64,000 nucleotides of DNA from Sphingomonas naphthae (GCF_028607085.1 NZ_CP117411.1:1674001-1738000); one strand, 5' to 3'; numbered from the stretch's first letter, positions 22,757 through 34,618 are shown. Numbers and translations are program-made. The notes: generated by a model from the letters alone, not told the origin.

Positions 22757-24340
22757 TTGAAGACGCGCTTTAAAATCCTCGCCACGCTTGGCGCCTCGCT
22801 CCTCGGCCTCGCCGCGCCCGCGCAGGCGGAGTGGCAGGTGGCGACCGCGAAGCATTTCACGGTCTATTCGAATGACACGCCGGCCAATGTGCAAGCCTAC
22901 GCCAACAGTCTGGCGCGGTTCGACAAGGCTGTGCGGGTGCTGCGTGGCATGAACGACGCAGAAACGCCCGACTGGCAGCGCGTGCGCATCTACGTCTTGA
23001 AGGATGGCGATGAATTGCACCGCATGATGGGCGAGGGGTCCGAGAACATCGGTGGCTTTTATCGGCCGTTGGCGAGGGGACCGCACGCCTTCATGTATCG
23101 CGAAGGCGGCGAAAGCGGTCAGCAGAAGTTGGTCCTGCAGCACGAATATACGCACCACATCCAGTTGACCACCTGGACGGGCGCTCTCTTCCCGCGATGG
23201 TTCACCGAAGGCTTCGCCGAGTTCCACGCGACGGCCTACGCTCAGCCTGACGGCAGCATCGTATTCGGCGCGGTCCCGAAGGGCCGCCGTTACGGGGTGG
23301 GTGAACTCAACCTCATGCCGCTCGAGCGGGTCATGGCCCTAAATCCCGGCTATAAAGACGGCCGTTCCGGTGACGCTTTTTATGCCCGCGCGTGGTTGCT
23401 GATGGATTACCTCACCTTCGATGCCGAGCGGCGCAAGGATCTTGCCGCTTATGTCGGCGCGATCAACAACGGCAAATCGTTTGACGAAGCTGCCAAGCTT
23501 ATCCAGCCGGGCTCGCTGTCCGATCTCAGGCTGAACAGTTGGGGCAAGCGTCCCCGTCTTCCGTCGGCGGTGGTTCCAGCCGATAAACTTACTGCCAGCC
23601 AAGTGAATCTTCGCGCCGCCACCCCCGGCGAGATTGCGATCCTGCCAAGTTTGATCCAGTCGACCATTGGAGTAAACAAGAAAACTGCCCCGGCCTTGGT
23701 AATCAAGGCGCGTGCCGCTGCGGCCGCCTTCCCGAATGACGCCTTCGTTCAGAACGAGCTTGCCGAGGCGGAATATGATGCGGGCAACTTCGAAGCGGCA
23801 GGCGCTGCGGCGGAGCGCGCTGTGGCGGCCGATCCGAAATCGATCCATGCGTTGATCTACAAAGGCATGGCGCAAACGGCTGCGCTCAAGAAAGCCAAAG
23901 TGACGGACGCTGCGAAATGGCAAGCTGCGCGCCGCTCCTTCCTTGCCGCCAACAAGGTGGAATCGGAGAACCCCTGGCCACTGCAGGCCTATTATGAGAG
24001 CTTCGAGGAGGCTGGCGAAAAGCCGTCAGCCAACGCCGACAACGCAATCCTTTATGCTCAGGCACTGGCGCCGTTCGACGACAGTCTGCGTATTCCCTCG
24101 ACCAAGGCGTTGTTGCGTCAGGGCAAGGTCGCTCAGGCAAAATCGATGCTCGCCCCCGTTGCGTATCAGATCGAAGAAAAGGATAGCGACAGCGACGCTT
24201 TGTATCTGCGTAAGGCGCTGGCCTCCATTGAGGCTGGCGATGGTCCGGCTGCGCTGAAGATCATCGATGAGGCGGAGGAAAAAGCAAAAAAGAAGGCCGA
24301 CGACGAAAAGGCCAAGACGGACGCCAAGGCCAAGGCCTGA
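22757..24340 (+). CDS. Secreted HExxH metallopeptidase-like protein with TPR-type C-terminal half
   Basis: The precursor starts with a signal peptide (LKTRFKILATLGASLLGLAA, cleavage after AQA) and an N-terminal domain like the DUF1570/peptidase-MA group. It has a zinc-binding HEYTH motif in LVLQHEYTHHIQ and the downstream glutamate in WFTEGFAEFHA, as in gluzincins. The second half is helical with TPR-like repeats (for example NELAEAEYDAGNFEAAGAAA), ending in a Lys/Glu/Ala-rich charged tail. The TTG at 22757 follows a GGGGGA ribosome site; a TTG at 22739 is less likely. Codon use looks less GC-biased than in neighbours. Substrate unknown. Confidence 0.78.
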   Translation: MKTRFKILATLGASLLGLAAPAQAEWQVATAKHFTVYSNDTPANVQAYANSLARFDKAVRVLRGMNDAETPDWQRVRIYVLKDGDELHRMMGEGSENIGGFYRPLARGPHAFMYREGGESGQQKLVLQHEYTHHIQLTTWTGALFPRWFTEGFAEFHATAYAQPDGSIVFGAVPKGRRYGVGELNLMPLERVMALNPGYKDGRSGDAFYARAWLLMDYLTFDAERRKDLAAYVGAINNGKSFDEAAKLIQPGSLSDLRLNSWGKRPRLPSAVVPADKLTASQVNLRAATPGEIAILPSLIQSTIGVNKKTAPALVIKARAAAAAFPNDAFVQNELAEAEYDAGNFEAAGAAAERAVAADPKSIHALIYKGMAQTAALKKAKVTDAAKWQAARRSFLAANKVESENPWPLQAYYESFEEAGEKPSANADNAILYAQALAPFDDSLRIPSTKALLRQGKVAQAKSMLAPVAYQIEEKDSDSDALYLRKALASIEAGDGPAALKIIDEAEEKAKKKADDEKAKTDAKAKA

Positions 24341-24359
24341 TCCGCCCGCCCTTCGTGGC

Positions 24360-25055
24360 CTACCGCGCCATGCTGTAGGCCACGAACGGCTCGGTCAGCT
24401 CCACCTTGCCGCCGCGCGTTACCGTCAGGGTGCCGCCGGCGGTCCCGTGGCCGGCGACGAGGCGATAGTCGTAGCCCTTGTTGGTGAAGCGATAGGCGAT
24501 GCCGTTGCCCGCAGGCACCGCCTCGCCGCGCGCGAGGCGGATCGCAGGCGTGGTCTTGCCGGGCTCGAAGGCGCGGTAGACCAGTCCGCCACGCTCGCGT
24601 GAGACGATCAGGCTGCGTTTCGTGGTCATAGCCAGCAGAATCGCGCCGTCGGCCATGCGGCATTGGGTGCGGTGGTTGTCGAGCGTCACGCTGGATATGC
24701 TCGGCAGGCGCGGGTTGGGATCGGCCATTCCGGGGTTGATCCCGTGGATATTGCCCCGCTCGCGGCCCTTGGCGCTCAGCGCGAAATAGATCTGCCCCGC
24801 CCCCGGATCGGCGCGGCCGAGGGTGAAGTCGCCCTTCCACGGCAGGCTCGCGTCGCGCTTCATCCGCCACAGCGTCACCCTGGCCTTGCGCGGCTCGCCG
24901 GCGACGATCAGGTCGTTTGCGCCGATCGGGTCGCAGGCGAACCAGGCGGCCTGCCAGCCCTTGGGCGCGCGGACGTAGGTCGCGGCGCCCAGGGTGAGCG
25001 GGGGCTGGGCGGCGGCGGGGGCCGCCAGGGCGGCGAGGAGGACGGCGAGGCGCAT
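24360..25055 (-). CDS. Secreted hypothetical protein
   Basis: 231 residues from MRLAVLLAALAAPAAAQ, a clear signal peptide with cleavage after AAAQ or nearby. The mature protein is beta-rich with no recognised motif (YVRAPKGWQAAWFACDP, GIAYRFTNKGYDYRLVAG). The start was placed at the signal peptide although the frame stays open to 25163 through a palindromic repeat. It converges on the metallopeptidase gene, 19 bp away. Probably periplasmic; function unknown. Confidence 0.7.
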   Translation of the reverse strand: MRLAVLLAALAAPAAAQPPLTLGAATYVRAPKGWQAAWFACDPIGANDLIVAGEPRKARVTLWRMKRDASLPWKGDFTLGRADPGAGQIYFALSAKGRERGNIHGINPGMADPNPRLPSISSVTLDNHRTQCRMADGAILLAMTTKRSLIVSRERGGLVYRAFEPGKTTPAIRLARGEAVPAGNGIAYRFTNKGYDYRLVAGHGTAGGTLTVTRGGKVELTEPFVAYSMAR

Positions 25056-25110
25056 GGCGTCGGAATGAGCGACGGAGGTGTGGGTTCCCCTCCTCCCATC
25101 CCACTCAACC

Positions 25111-25196
25111 GTCACCCCAGCAAAAGCTGGGGTCTCCCGACGCGGCCACAACGGTTGCCCCAAGCCGCAGGAGGCCCCAGCTTTCGCTGGGGCGAC
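25111..25196. repeat. Palindromic element (GTCACCCCAGCGAAAGC family), intergenic copy
   Basis: Arms at 25111-25135 and 25172-25196, imperfect inverted repeats, are each a hairpin CCCCAGC-nnaa-GCTGGGG. It lies between the secA stop and the start of the secreted hypothetical gene. It is the intergenic relative of the copy inside dnaE2 at 16031-16110. Confidence 0.9.
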
Positions 25197-25220
25197 GTAT
25201 TTCTATCGGGCGTGTTTACC

Positions 25221-27959
<2,739 letters not shown>

Positions 27960-28060
27960 AAGCGTGATCCTGATATCTGTAGGGCGCGTCGCGGGCACGA
28001 ACCCACGGGACGCGGAAATGGGGGCGATGGAACGGAGCGGCAAGCCGCCGCCCGGCCGGC

Positions 28061-28315
28061 TTACTCGCGCCGCCGCTCGTGCCAGAGCGCGACGGCGGGC
28101 CGCAGCGCGAAATCGGCGAGCGCGATCGGCTCGACCGGGATGAGCGCGGCGAGCGGGCGTTGCCCGGCGGGAAGGACGGCGCGCACCGCCGTCTGAACCG
28201 TGGCGGCATCGGCCACGGCACTGGCGGCCGCCACCTCCTGCGGGGCCACGACACGCCCCGTCACCACGCCGGTAAGCGCGGTCAGGATCGCGGAGAGGAA
28301 AAGCAGCAACTGCAT
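28061..28315 (-). CDS. Small exported or membrane-anchored hypothetical protein
   Basis: 84 residues from the ATG at 28315: an N-terminal hydrophobic helix ([20 protein letters not shown]) that may be a signal peptide or anchor, then an Ala/Val-rich soluble part ending ALWHERRRE. Composition fits neighbouring genes but no family is recognised and the ribosome site is weak. It lies between secA and the toxin gene on the same strand. Confidence 0.5.
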   Translation of the reverse strand: MQLLLFLSAILTALTGVVTGRVVAPQEVAAASAVADAATVQTAVRAVLPAGQRPLAALIPVEPIALADFALRPAVALWHERRRE

Positions 28316-28374
28316 CGCGTTGGCCCGGTCCTTACGGGAGGCGGGCGGATGCGTCCAGATGGTTGGGGTGTGGC

Positions 28375-28749
28375 TCACCACAGCGTCTCGACGGGGTAGC
28401 GCGGTATCATTCGGTCGGCGGTGAGCAGGGTGAAGCCAGATTGGCGGGCGTGCGCGATCAGCATCCGATCCACCGGATCGCCATGGATCGGCGGCAAAGC
28501 CTCCGCGATACGCCACAAGCCCGCCGGCAGATCGAGCACGACAAGGCCCAGCCGATCCTCCAGCACGTCGAACCCGACCGTCCGCTGAAGGCGTCCACGA
28601 ACGGTCAGATCGGCGAACTCCCAAGCGGTGACCGCGCTCACATGCAAACGGCTGTCGGGATCGGCCAGAGCCGCTCGTGCCGTCTGGCTCAACCTGCCTT
28701 GATCGGCCACCGCCCAGATCAGGACGTGCGTATCAATCAGGAGATTCAA
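28375..28749 (-). CDS. VapC-like PIN-domain toxin
   Basis: The 124-residue protein starts with the PIN signature LLIDTHVLIWAV and has further acidic positions in VSAVTAWEFADL and HGDPVDRMLIAHA, ending LLTADRMIPRYP. PIN toxins are Mg-dependent RNases that cleave tRNA or other RNAs. A TTG at 28749 with AGGAGG immediately upstream is the likely start, overlapping the antitoxin gene by 17 bp, the usual antitoxin-first arrangement. It belongs to the YhcG/VapC-like group often paired with Phd-type antitoxins. Confidence 0.87.
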   Translation of the reverse strand: MNLLIDTHVLIWAVADQGRLSQTARAALADPDSRLHVSAVTAWEFADLTVRGRLQRTVGFDVLEDRLGLVVLDLPAGLWRIAEALPPIHGDPVDRMLIAHARQSGFTLLTADRMIPRYPVETLW

Positions 28750-29026
28750 ACTTCCTCCTGAACCGCTCCTCAGGATCGCCACGTCCCGATTTCAGGGCCT
28801 CAATCGAGAGATCAAGGCCCGCGAACTCCTTCTCCCACATGCCGAACGCAGCTTCGCGCTTGGCACGGATCGCTTCACGCTCTCGCTCGGCGGCATCTTC
28901 GACCGCAACGAAGCGAATCTGTGGGACCCCGGCCTTCTCGACGACGATCTCTTCGCCACGCACGGCAGCGGCGACCAATTCCGAAAACCGGGCCTTGGCC
29001 TCACCGATGTTGACGTGAATGGTCAT
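28733..29026 (-). CDS. Phd/YefM-type antitoxin
   Basis: 97 residues beginning MTIHVNIGEAKARFSELV, followed by GEEIVVEKAGVPQIRFVAV, the Phd/YefM DNA-binding domain; the C-terminal half (residues 50-97, highly charged) would wrap the toxin. It is first gene of the pair and lies just downstream of a perfect palindrome (29038-29063) suited to autoregulation. Confidence 0.87.
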   Translation of the reverse strand: MTIHVNIGEAKARFSELVAAAVRGEEIVVEKAGVPQIRFVAVEDAAEREREAIRAKREAAFGMWEKEFAGLDLSIEALKSGRGDPEERFRRKFESPD

Positions 29027-29037
29027 GCCGTAAATAT

Positions 29038-29063
29038 GCTTGACCAAGCAAACTTGGTCAAGC
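29038..29063. promoter_or_regulatory. Operator palindrome of the toxin-antitoxin operon
   Basis: GCTTGACCAAG (29038-29048) and CTTGGTCAAGC (29053-29063) are perfect 11-bp inverted repeats around a 4-nt centre. They lie 12 bp upstream of the antitoxin ATG, where an autoregulating antitoxin-toxin complex would bind. The palindrome contains a TTGACC that could serve as a -35 element on either strand. Confidence 0.75.
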
Positions 29064-29148
29064 CGGCGCAAGGATACGTCGTTCGATCGAAATCCCTCCT
29101 CGACCCCTCGCCCGCGATCCTATACCCGCGCCCCGAAGGAGCAAGCCC

Positions 29149-30372
29149 ATGTCCGATATCTCCCCCCTCGCCACCCCCTTCCCCGATCTTCCGCCGATCG
29201 CGGGTGTGTCGGTCGCGGTGGCGCGGGCGCGATACAAGGCGTGGGATCGGTGCGATCTGACCCTGGTGCGGTTCGACGAGGGGACGACCGTGGCGGGCGT
29301 CACCACGAAGTCCAAATGCCCCTCGCCCGAGGTGGAATGGTGCCGCGCGGTGCTGCCGCTGGGGTCGGCCCGCGCGCTGGTGGTGAATGCCGGGAACAGC
29401 AATGCCTTCACCGGTAGCCGGGGCCGCGCCGCCGTCGAGGCGATCGCGGCGCGGGTGGCGGCGGGGATCGGCTGCCTGCCGTCCGACGTGCTGGTGTCCT
29501 CCACCGGCGTGATCGGCGTGCCGCTGCCGATCGACAAGGCCGAGGCCGGGATCGACGCCGCGCTCGCCGCGCCGCCGGCCAGCTGGCTCCAGGCGACCGA
29601 GACGATCGGCACGACCGACACCTTCCCCAAGGCCGCCTCCACCAGCGCGATCGTCGGCGGGCGCACCGTCACCCTCGTCGGCATCATCAAGGGTTCGGGC
29701 ATGATCGCGCCCGACATGGCGACGATGCTGGGCTATATCTTCACCGATGCCGCGATCGAGCCCGGCCTGCTCCAGCGGATGCTGGACGAGGCCAATGGCC
29801 AAAGCTTTTCCTGCATCACGGTCGATGGCGACACCTCCACGTCGGATACGGTGCTGGCCTTCGCCACCAACAAGGCGGGCCATGCGCCGCTGGCCTCGAT
29901 CGAGGATGACGGCGCCGATGCCTTCCAGGCGGCGCTCTCCGAAATCTGCCTGCGCCTCGCCCATCTGGTGGTGCGCGACGGCGAGGGCGCGTCGAAGTTC
30001 ATCGAGGTCGCGGTGGAGGGCGCCGTGTCGGACGAGAGCGCGCGCACCATCGGGCTCTCCATCGCCAATTCTCCGCTGGTGAAGACCGCCATCGCCGGCG
30101 AAGACGCCAATTGGGGCCGGATCGTGATGGCGGTCGGCAAGGCCGGCGAGCCCGCCGAGCGCGACAGGCTGGCGATCCGCTTCGGCGCGACGCAGGTGGC
30201 GAGCGGCGGCCTCGCGGTCGAGGGCTATGACGAGGCGCCCGTCGCCGCGCATCTGAAGGGGCAGGATATCGAGATCGGCGTCGATCTCGGCCTCGGCGAG
30301 GGCCGCGCGACGGTGTGGACCTGCGATCTCACCCACGGCTACATCTCGATCAACGCCGATTACCGGAGCTGA
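29149..30372 (+). CDS. argJ: Arginine biosynthesis bifunctional protein ArgJ
   Basis: ArgJ transfers acetyl groups from N-acetylornithine to glutamate (and in some species uses acetyl-CoA) in the arginine pathway. The 407-residue precursor cleaves itself at A191-T192 in KGSGMIAPDMATMLG, with T192 as nucleophile. Other family blocks are NAGNSNAFTG, VSSTGVIGVPLP and the C-terminal THGYISINADYRS. A good ribosome site (GAAGGAG) precedes the ATG. A GST and an inositol-phosphatase-like gene follow closely, forming an operon. Confidence 0.97.
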   Translation: MSDISPLATPFPDLPPIAGVSVAVARARYKAWDRCDLTLVRFDEGTTVAGVTTKSKCPSPEVEWCRAVLPLGSARALVVNAGNSNAFTGSRGRAAVEAIAARVAAGIGCLPSDVLVSSTGVIGVPLPIDKAEAGIDAALAAPPASWLQATETIGTTDTFPKAASTSAIVGGRTVTLVGIIKGSGMIAPDMATMLGYIFTDAAIEPGLLQRMLDEANGQSFSCITVDGDTSTSDTVLAFATNKAGHAPLASIEDDGADAFQAALSEICLRLAHLVVRDGEGASKFIEVAVEGAVSDESARTIGLSIANSPLVKTAIAGEDANWGRIVMAVGKAGEPAERDRLAIRFGATQVASGGLAVEGYDEAPVAAHLKGQDIEIGVDLGLGEGRATVWTCDLTHGYISINADYRS

Positions 30373-30377
30373 TCGGG

Positions 30378-30986
30378 ATGCTGACGATCTGGGGCCGGCT
30401 CAATTCGCACAATGTGAAGAAGGTCGCGTGGCTCGCCGAGGAGATCGGCCTGCCCTACGTCCGCCACGACGTGGGCGGTGCCTTCGGGATGGATGCGGCC
30501 TATCTGGCCAAGAACCCCAACGCCCTGATCCCCACGATCGAGGACGAGGGGCTGATCCTGTGGGAATCCAACGTGATCCTGCGCTATCTCGCCGCGCGCC
30601 ATGCGCCGGACCTGTGGCCCGCCGATCCGGCGGCGCGGGCGATCGGCGATCGCTGGATGGACTGGCAGTTCGGCTATGCCGACGTGCAGCGCGGCCTGTT
30701 CCTCAATCGCGTCCGCCGGGCGCCCGAGGCGCGCGATCCGGCGGAGGCCGAGCGTGCGACGATCGCTTGCGGTGAGCAGATGGCGATCCTCGATGCGGCG
30801 CTGGCCGAACGGCCGTGGCTGTCGGGCGAGGCGTTCGGGATCGGCGACATTCCGATGGGCGTCTATACCCACACCTATTTCACGCTGGCCGACACCCGCC
30901 CGCCTTTGCCCCACGTCACCGACTGGTACGGGCGGCTGAAGGCGCGACCCGGCTATGCCGCCACCGTCATGATCCCGCTCACCTGA
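30378..30986 (+). CDS. Glutathione S-transferase family protein
   Basis: 202 residues with an N-terminal thioredoxin-like domain (MLTIWGRLNSHNVKKVAWLA, then NPNALIPTIED and LWESNVILRYLA, the cis-proline and glutathione-binding ESN motif) and a helical C-terminal domain. GSTs conjugate or reduce substrates with glutathione in the cytoplasm. The ATG lies 5 bp past the argJ stop and the stop overlaps the next ATG, so it is in the argJ operon. Confidence 0.9.
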   Translation: MLTIWGRLNSHNVKKVAWLAEEIGLPYVRHDVGGAFGMDAAYLAKNPNALIPTIEDEGLILWESNVILRYLAARHAPDLWPADPAARAIGDRWMDWQFGYADVQRGLFLNRVRRAPEARDPAEAERATIACGEQMAILDAALAERPWLSGEAFGIGDIPMGVYTHTYFTLADTRPPLPHVTDWYGRLKARPGYAATVMIPLT

Positions 30987-31783
30987 TGGCGGATCTGCGC
31001 GATTGGGCGGTCGCCGAGGCGATGCGCGAAGTGGCCGCCCAGGTCATCATGCCGCGTTTCCAGCGGCTCGCCGAACATGAGATCGACGAGAAGGAGCCCG
31101 GCGACCTCGTCACCGTGGTCGACAAGCAGAGCGAGGCGCGCCTCACCCGCGCGCTGATGGCGATCGAGCCGGGCTCGCGCGTCGTCGGCGAGGAAGCGGT
31201 GGCGGCCAACCCGGCCTTGCTCGGCACGATCGGCGACGGGCTGGTGTGGATCGTCGATCCGCTAGACGGCACCGCCAATTATGCGGCGGGCGACACGCCC
31301 TTCGCGGTGATGGTGGCGCTGGCGCGGGATGGCGTGGTCGAGGCGGGGTGGATCCTCGATCCGGTCTCGCCGCGGATGCTCCATGCGGTGAAGGGCGAAG
31401 GCGCCTTCGTCGACGGCGTCCGCATCCGCAGCCGGGGCACCGGCCTGCCGATGCCGGTCGCGGCGCTGGCCACCCGTTTCCTGCCGCTGGGCGTGCGCGA
31501 ACAGTTCGAGACCCGCTCGCTCGGCCACCTCGCCCCCGTGCCGATCCCCGGCTGCGCTGGCGAGCAATATCCGCGCGTCGGGCTGGGGCTGAACGACGTG
31601 GCGCTGTTCTGGCGCTCGCTGCCGTGGGATCATGCCCCCGGCGCGCTGTGGCTGGAGGAAGCCGGCGGCAAGGTCGCACGGCTGGACGGGCGCCCCTATC
31701 GCGTGACCGAAACGGGCGAGGGCCTGCTGGCGGCGGCCACGCCGGAATTGTGGGATCGGGCGGCGGCGATCCTGGTGGGGTGA
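30986..31783 (+). CDS. Inositol monophosphatase family phosphatase
   Basis: 265 residues of the Li-sensitive sugar phosphatase family. The metal-binding motifs are GEEAV, DPLDGTANYAAG and WDHAPGALWLEEAGG. Such enzymes dephosphorylate inositol phosphate, histidinol phosphate or 3'-phosphoadenylyl compounds. The association with argJ hints at amino-acid metabolism (histidinol phosphatase), but the substrate cannot be settled. ATG overlaps the GST stop (ATGA). Confidence 0.88.
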   Translation: MADLRDWAVAEAMREVAAQVIMPRFQRLAEHEIDEKEPGDLVTVVDKQSEARLTRALMAIEPGSRVVGEEAVAANPALLGTIGDGLVWIVDPLDGTANYAAGDTPFAVMVALARDGVVEAGWILDPVSPRMLHAVKGEGAFVDGVRIRSRGTGLPMPVAALATRFLPLGVREQFETRSLGHLAPVPIPGCAGEQYPRVGLGLNDVALFWRSLPWDHAPGALWLEEAGGKVARLDGRPYRVTETGEGLLAAATPELWDRAAAILVG

Positions 31784-31885
31784 GACCCTTATCGGCACGG
31801 CCGGCGCTTTATCTCCATTTCGGAGGAATCCGGGACAGCCTCAAAAACCCGCGCTAAGCATCGGACATCTTTGGGGGGATGTTGC

Positions 31886-33343
31886 GTGAAGCGTGCGTTG
31901 ACGAGTGTTCTGTGCCTGGCCGTGCTGCTTTCCGGCTGCGGCGGCGGTGGATCGGGCGGCACGACCGCCACGCCGACACCGACCGCGACGACACCCACCC
32001 CGACACCCACGCCCACCCCGACCGCCTCGACGGGTTGCACGCTGCGCGAACGACAGGACTGGGCCGCCGCCCAGTTGCGGGAGTGGTATCTGTTTCCGGA
32101 GACGCTGCCGTCCGTCCTCGATCCGGCCGCCTATGCCAGCGTCGATGATTATATCGATGCGCTCACGGCAACGGCGCGGGCGCAGGGCAAAGATCGCTAT
32201 TTCACCTATCTGACCTCGATCGCCGAGGAGAATGCCTACAACAACTCCGGCGATACGGCGGGTTTCGGCTTCCGTATCGGCGTGGATTCGACCCAGACGC
32301 GGGTTTACATCACCGAAACGTTCGAGGGCGCGCCGGCGCTCGCTGCCGGTATCGATCGCGGCGCGGAAATCCTCGGCATCGGGACGACGCCCTCGACCAT
32401 CCGCACGATCAACCAGATCGCGCGCGAGGATAATGGCTCGCTTACCAATGCGCTTGGCCCCGACACGGTCGGGACGACGCGCACGTTCCAGATTTCCCAG
32501 GGCGGGACGAACCGCGCCTACACGATCAGCAAGGCCAATTTCTTGATCAGCCCCGTCTCGTCACGCTACGGCTCGCAGATCATCGATTATAACGGCGGCC
32601 GCTATGGCTACATCAATCTGCGCACCTTCATCCGCACCGCCGACGACCAGATGCGGACCGCCTTCGCCAGCTTCCGGGCGGCGGGCATCACCAACGTCGT
32701 CGTCGATCTGCGCTACAATGGCGGGGGTCTCATTACGACCGCGCAATTGATGGGCGACCTGCTCGGCGGCAACCGGTCCACGAGCGACGTATTCAATTAC
32801 ATCACCTTTCGGCCGGAGAAGTCCGTCGAGAACCAGACGCGCTTTTTCGCGCCGCAGCCGCAATCGATCTCGCCGATGCGGATATCCTTCATCGGGCTGA
32901 GCGGAACGGCATCGGCCAGCGAACTGGTCATCAACGCCTTCATCCCCTTCCTCGGCAATCGGGCCGCGCTGGTGGGTGCGAACACCTATGGCAAGCCGGT
33001 CGGCCAGATCGCGCTCGACCGCCCCGCCTGCGACGATCGGCTGCGTGTGGTGGCGCTGGCGACGGAGAACGGCCAGCACCAGGGCACCTATTATTCCGGC
33101 CTCGCGAGCAAGGTCGGCGCTTTCTGCGCGGCGGGCGACACCTATGCCGCGCAATTGGGATCGACGCAGGATTCGCTGACTAACGCGGCGCTCAGCTTTG
33201 CCGCCGGACTGCGCACCTGCCCGGCCGGCACGGGCGGCACCGACGGCATCTCGACCCGCGCGCTGGCCCGGAGCGAGGACATCACACCGCTGCGGCCCGA
33301 TCACCCCTCGGTGGCGCAGCGCGATATTCCCGGTTTGTTCTGA
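31886..33343 (+). CDS. S41-family peptidase lipoprotein
   Basis: A 485-residue lipoprotein: signal VKRALTSVLCLAVLLSGC with lipobox LSGC, then a Gly run and a Thr-Pro repeat linker (residues about 25-48). A helical cap, a PDZ-like domain (residues about 130-210) and the S41 protease domain follow, with VVDLRYNGGG, GTASASE (residues 340-346, catalytic serine) and the lysine motif NTYGKPVGQ. This is the CtpA/tail-specific protease fold working in the periplasm. The GTG at 31886 was chosen because GGGGGG lies 7 nt upstream. The Pro-Thr linker would span the peptidoglycan or hold the domain off the membrane. Confidence 0.9.
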   Translation: MKRALTSVLCLAVLLSGCGGGGSGGTTATPTPTATTPTPTPTPTPTASTGCTLRERQDWAAAQLREWYLFPETLPSVLDPAAYASVDDYIDALTATARAQGKDRYFTYLTSIAEENAYNNSGDTAGFGFRIGVDSTQTRVYITETFEGAPALAAGIDRGAEILGIGTTPSTIRTINQIAREDNGSLTNALGPDTVGTTRTFQISQGGTNRAYTISKANFLISPVSSRYGSQIIDYNGGRYGYINLRTFIRTADDQMRTAFASFRAAGITNVVVDLRYNGGGLITTAQLMGDLLGGNRSTSDVFNYITFRPEKSVENQTRFFAPQPQSISPMRISFIGLSGTASASELVINAFIPFLGNRAALVGANTYGKPVGQIALDRPACDDRLRVVALATENGQHQGTYYSGLASKVGAFCAAGDTYAAQLGSTQDSLTNAALSFAAGLRTCPAGTGGTDGISTRALARSEDITPLRPDHPSVAQRDIPGLF

Positions 33344-33385
33344 TTTTGCTTGCAATGTAGGAAATCGTTTCCGATACAGCCGACG

Positions 33386-34483
33386 ATGCCCGGTCGCCTG
33401 CTCCTCGCCTTCGCGCTTGCGCTGATCGCCGCCGCCGCGCCGGCGCGGCCGCCGGCCGACCGCTACGCTCCGGCCCGCGCGATCGTCGCCGATATCGGGC
33501 GGATCGTGACGCCGAACGGCGTGCAGGAGACGTTCGAGGCGACGCTCGGCGGGGCGCGGCAGGTGGTGAACGTGCGCGGAGCGGATCGCGCCAATCCGAT
33601 CCTGCTGTTCGTCCATGGCGGCCCCGGCGCGGTCGAGATGCCGGTCGCCTGGGCGTTCCAGCGACCGTGGGAGGATCATTTCACGATCGTCCAGTGGGAC
33701 CAGCGCGGTGCCGGGCGATCCTTCCCGCTCAACGACCCCAAGGCGCTCGCCCCGACCCTCACGGTCGATCGCTACCGCGACGATGCGATCGAACTGATCG
33801 AGCTGCTGCGGCGGAAATACGGCCAGCGGCGCGTGTTCCTGATGGGGCATAGCTGGGGGTCGATCGTCGGGCTCTCGGTGGCGGCGAAGCGCCCCGATCT
33901 GCTCCACGCCTATATCGGCGTCGGCCAGATCATCGATTTCCGCGAGAATGAGCGGCAGGGGTTCGACTGGACCTTGGCGCAGGCGCGCAAGGCGGGCAAT
34001 GCCAAGGCGGTGGCCGAACTGGAGGCGATCCGCCCCTACCCCGGCCCCGGCGCCTTCTCGATCGACAAGATGACGACCGAGCGCACATGGTCCGTCCATT
34101 ATGGCGCGCTGGCGGCCTATCGCGACAACGCCGATTTCTACTTCCGCGCGCCGCGCCTCTCGCCCGAATATACGCCGGCCGACGTGACGGCGTGGGACGA
34201 GGGGAGCAAGTTCACGATCAATGTGCTGTTTCCCAAGCTGGCGGATATCAGCTTCGTGCCGCTGACGAAGCTCGACGTGCCGGTGTTCCTGTTCCTCGGG
34301 CGGCAGGATTATACGACGCCATCGGGCATCGCGGCGGCATGGCTCAATCGGGTGAAGGCACCGCGCAAGGGCGCGATCTGGTTCGAGCATTCGGCGCACC
34401 TGCCGATGATCGAGGAGCCCGGGCGCGTGCTGGTGGCATTGGTGGAACAGGTGCGACCGCTGGCGGGTAAAGTGCCGAGGTAG
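33386..34483 (+). CDS. Secreted proline iminopeptidase-like alpha/beta hydrolase
   Basis: 365 residues starting MPGRLLLAFALALIAAAAPA, a signal peptide. The hydrolase carries the oxyanion motif FVHGGPG, WDQRGAGRS, the nucleophile elbow GHSWGS, an aspartate in FLGRQDYT and a histidine in EHSAHLP, the proline iminopeptidase (S33) pattern. It may remove N-terminal residues from peptides in the periplasm, or hydrolyse esters. It lies 42 bp past the S41 peptidase and is probably co-transcribed. Confidence 0.87.
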   Translation: MPGRLLLAFALALIAAAAPARPPADRYAPARAIVADIGRIVTPNGVQETFEATLGGARQVVNVRGADRANPILLFVHGGPGAVEMPVAWAFQRPWEDHFTIVQWDQRGAGRSFPLNDPKALAPTLTVDRYRDDAIELIELLRRKYGQRRVFLMGHSWGSIVGLSVAAKRPDLLHAYIGVGQIIDFRENERQGFDWTLAQARKAGNAKAVAELEAIRPYPGPGAFSIDKMTTERTWSVHYGALAAYRDNADFYFRAPRLSPEYTPADVTAWDEGSKFTINVLFPKLADISFVPLTKLDVPVFLFLGRQDYTTPSGIAAAWLNRVKAPRKGAIWFEHSAHLPMIEEPGRVLVALVEQVRPLAGKVPR

Positions 34484-34512
34484 GCACGGCTGCGCAGGCT
34501 AGAGCTGGTCCG

Positions 34513-34592
34513 CTGTCCTCCCCGGAAGCGGGGGGCCAGGGGCGGCACGCGCTGCGCTCCGTGACCCTGGGCTCCTGCCTGCGCAGGAGCAC
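34513..34592. repeat. Palindromic element, partly GCTCCTGCGAAGG family
   Basis: The right half (about 34539-34592: ACGCGCTGCGCTCCGTGACC then GCTCCTGC-ctgc-GCAGGAGC) matches the centre and right arm of the element at 3175-3252. The left half carries a different hairpin (TCCTCCCCGGAAGCGGGG), so this copy looks like a mosaic of two families. It fills the gap between the convergent hydrolase and the small helical-protein gene. Confidence 0.75.
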
Positions 34593-34618
34593 ATGGGCAT
34601 TTCAGGCGCTCAGGGCGC

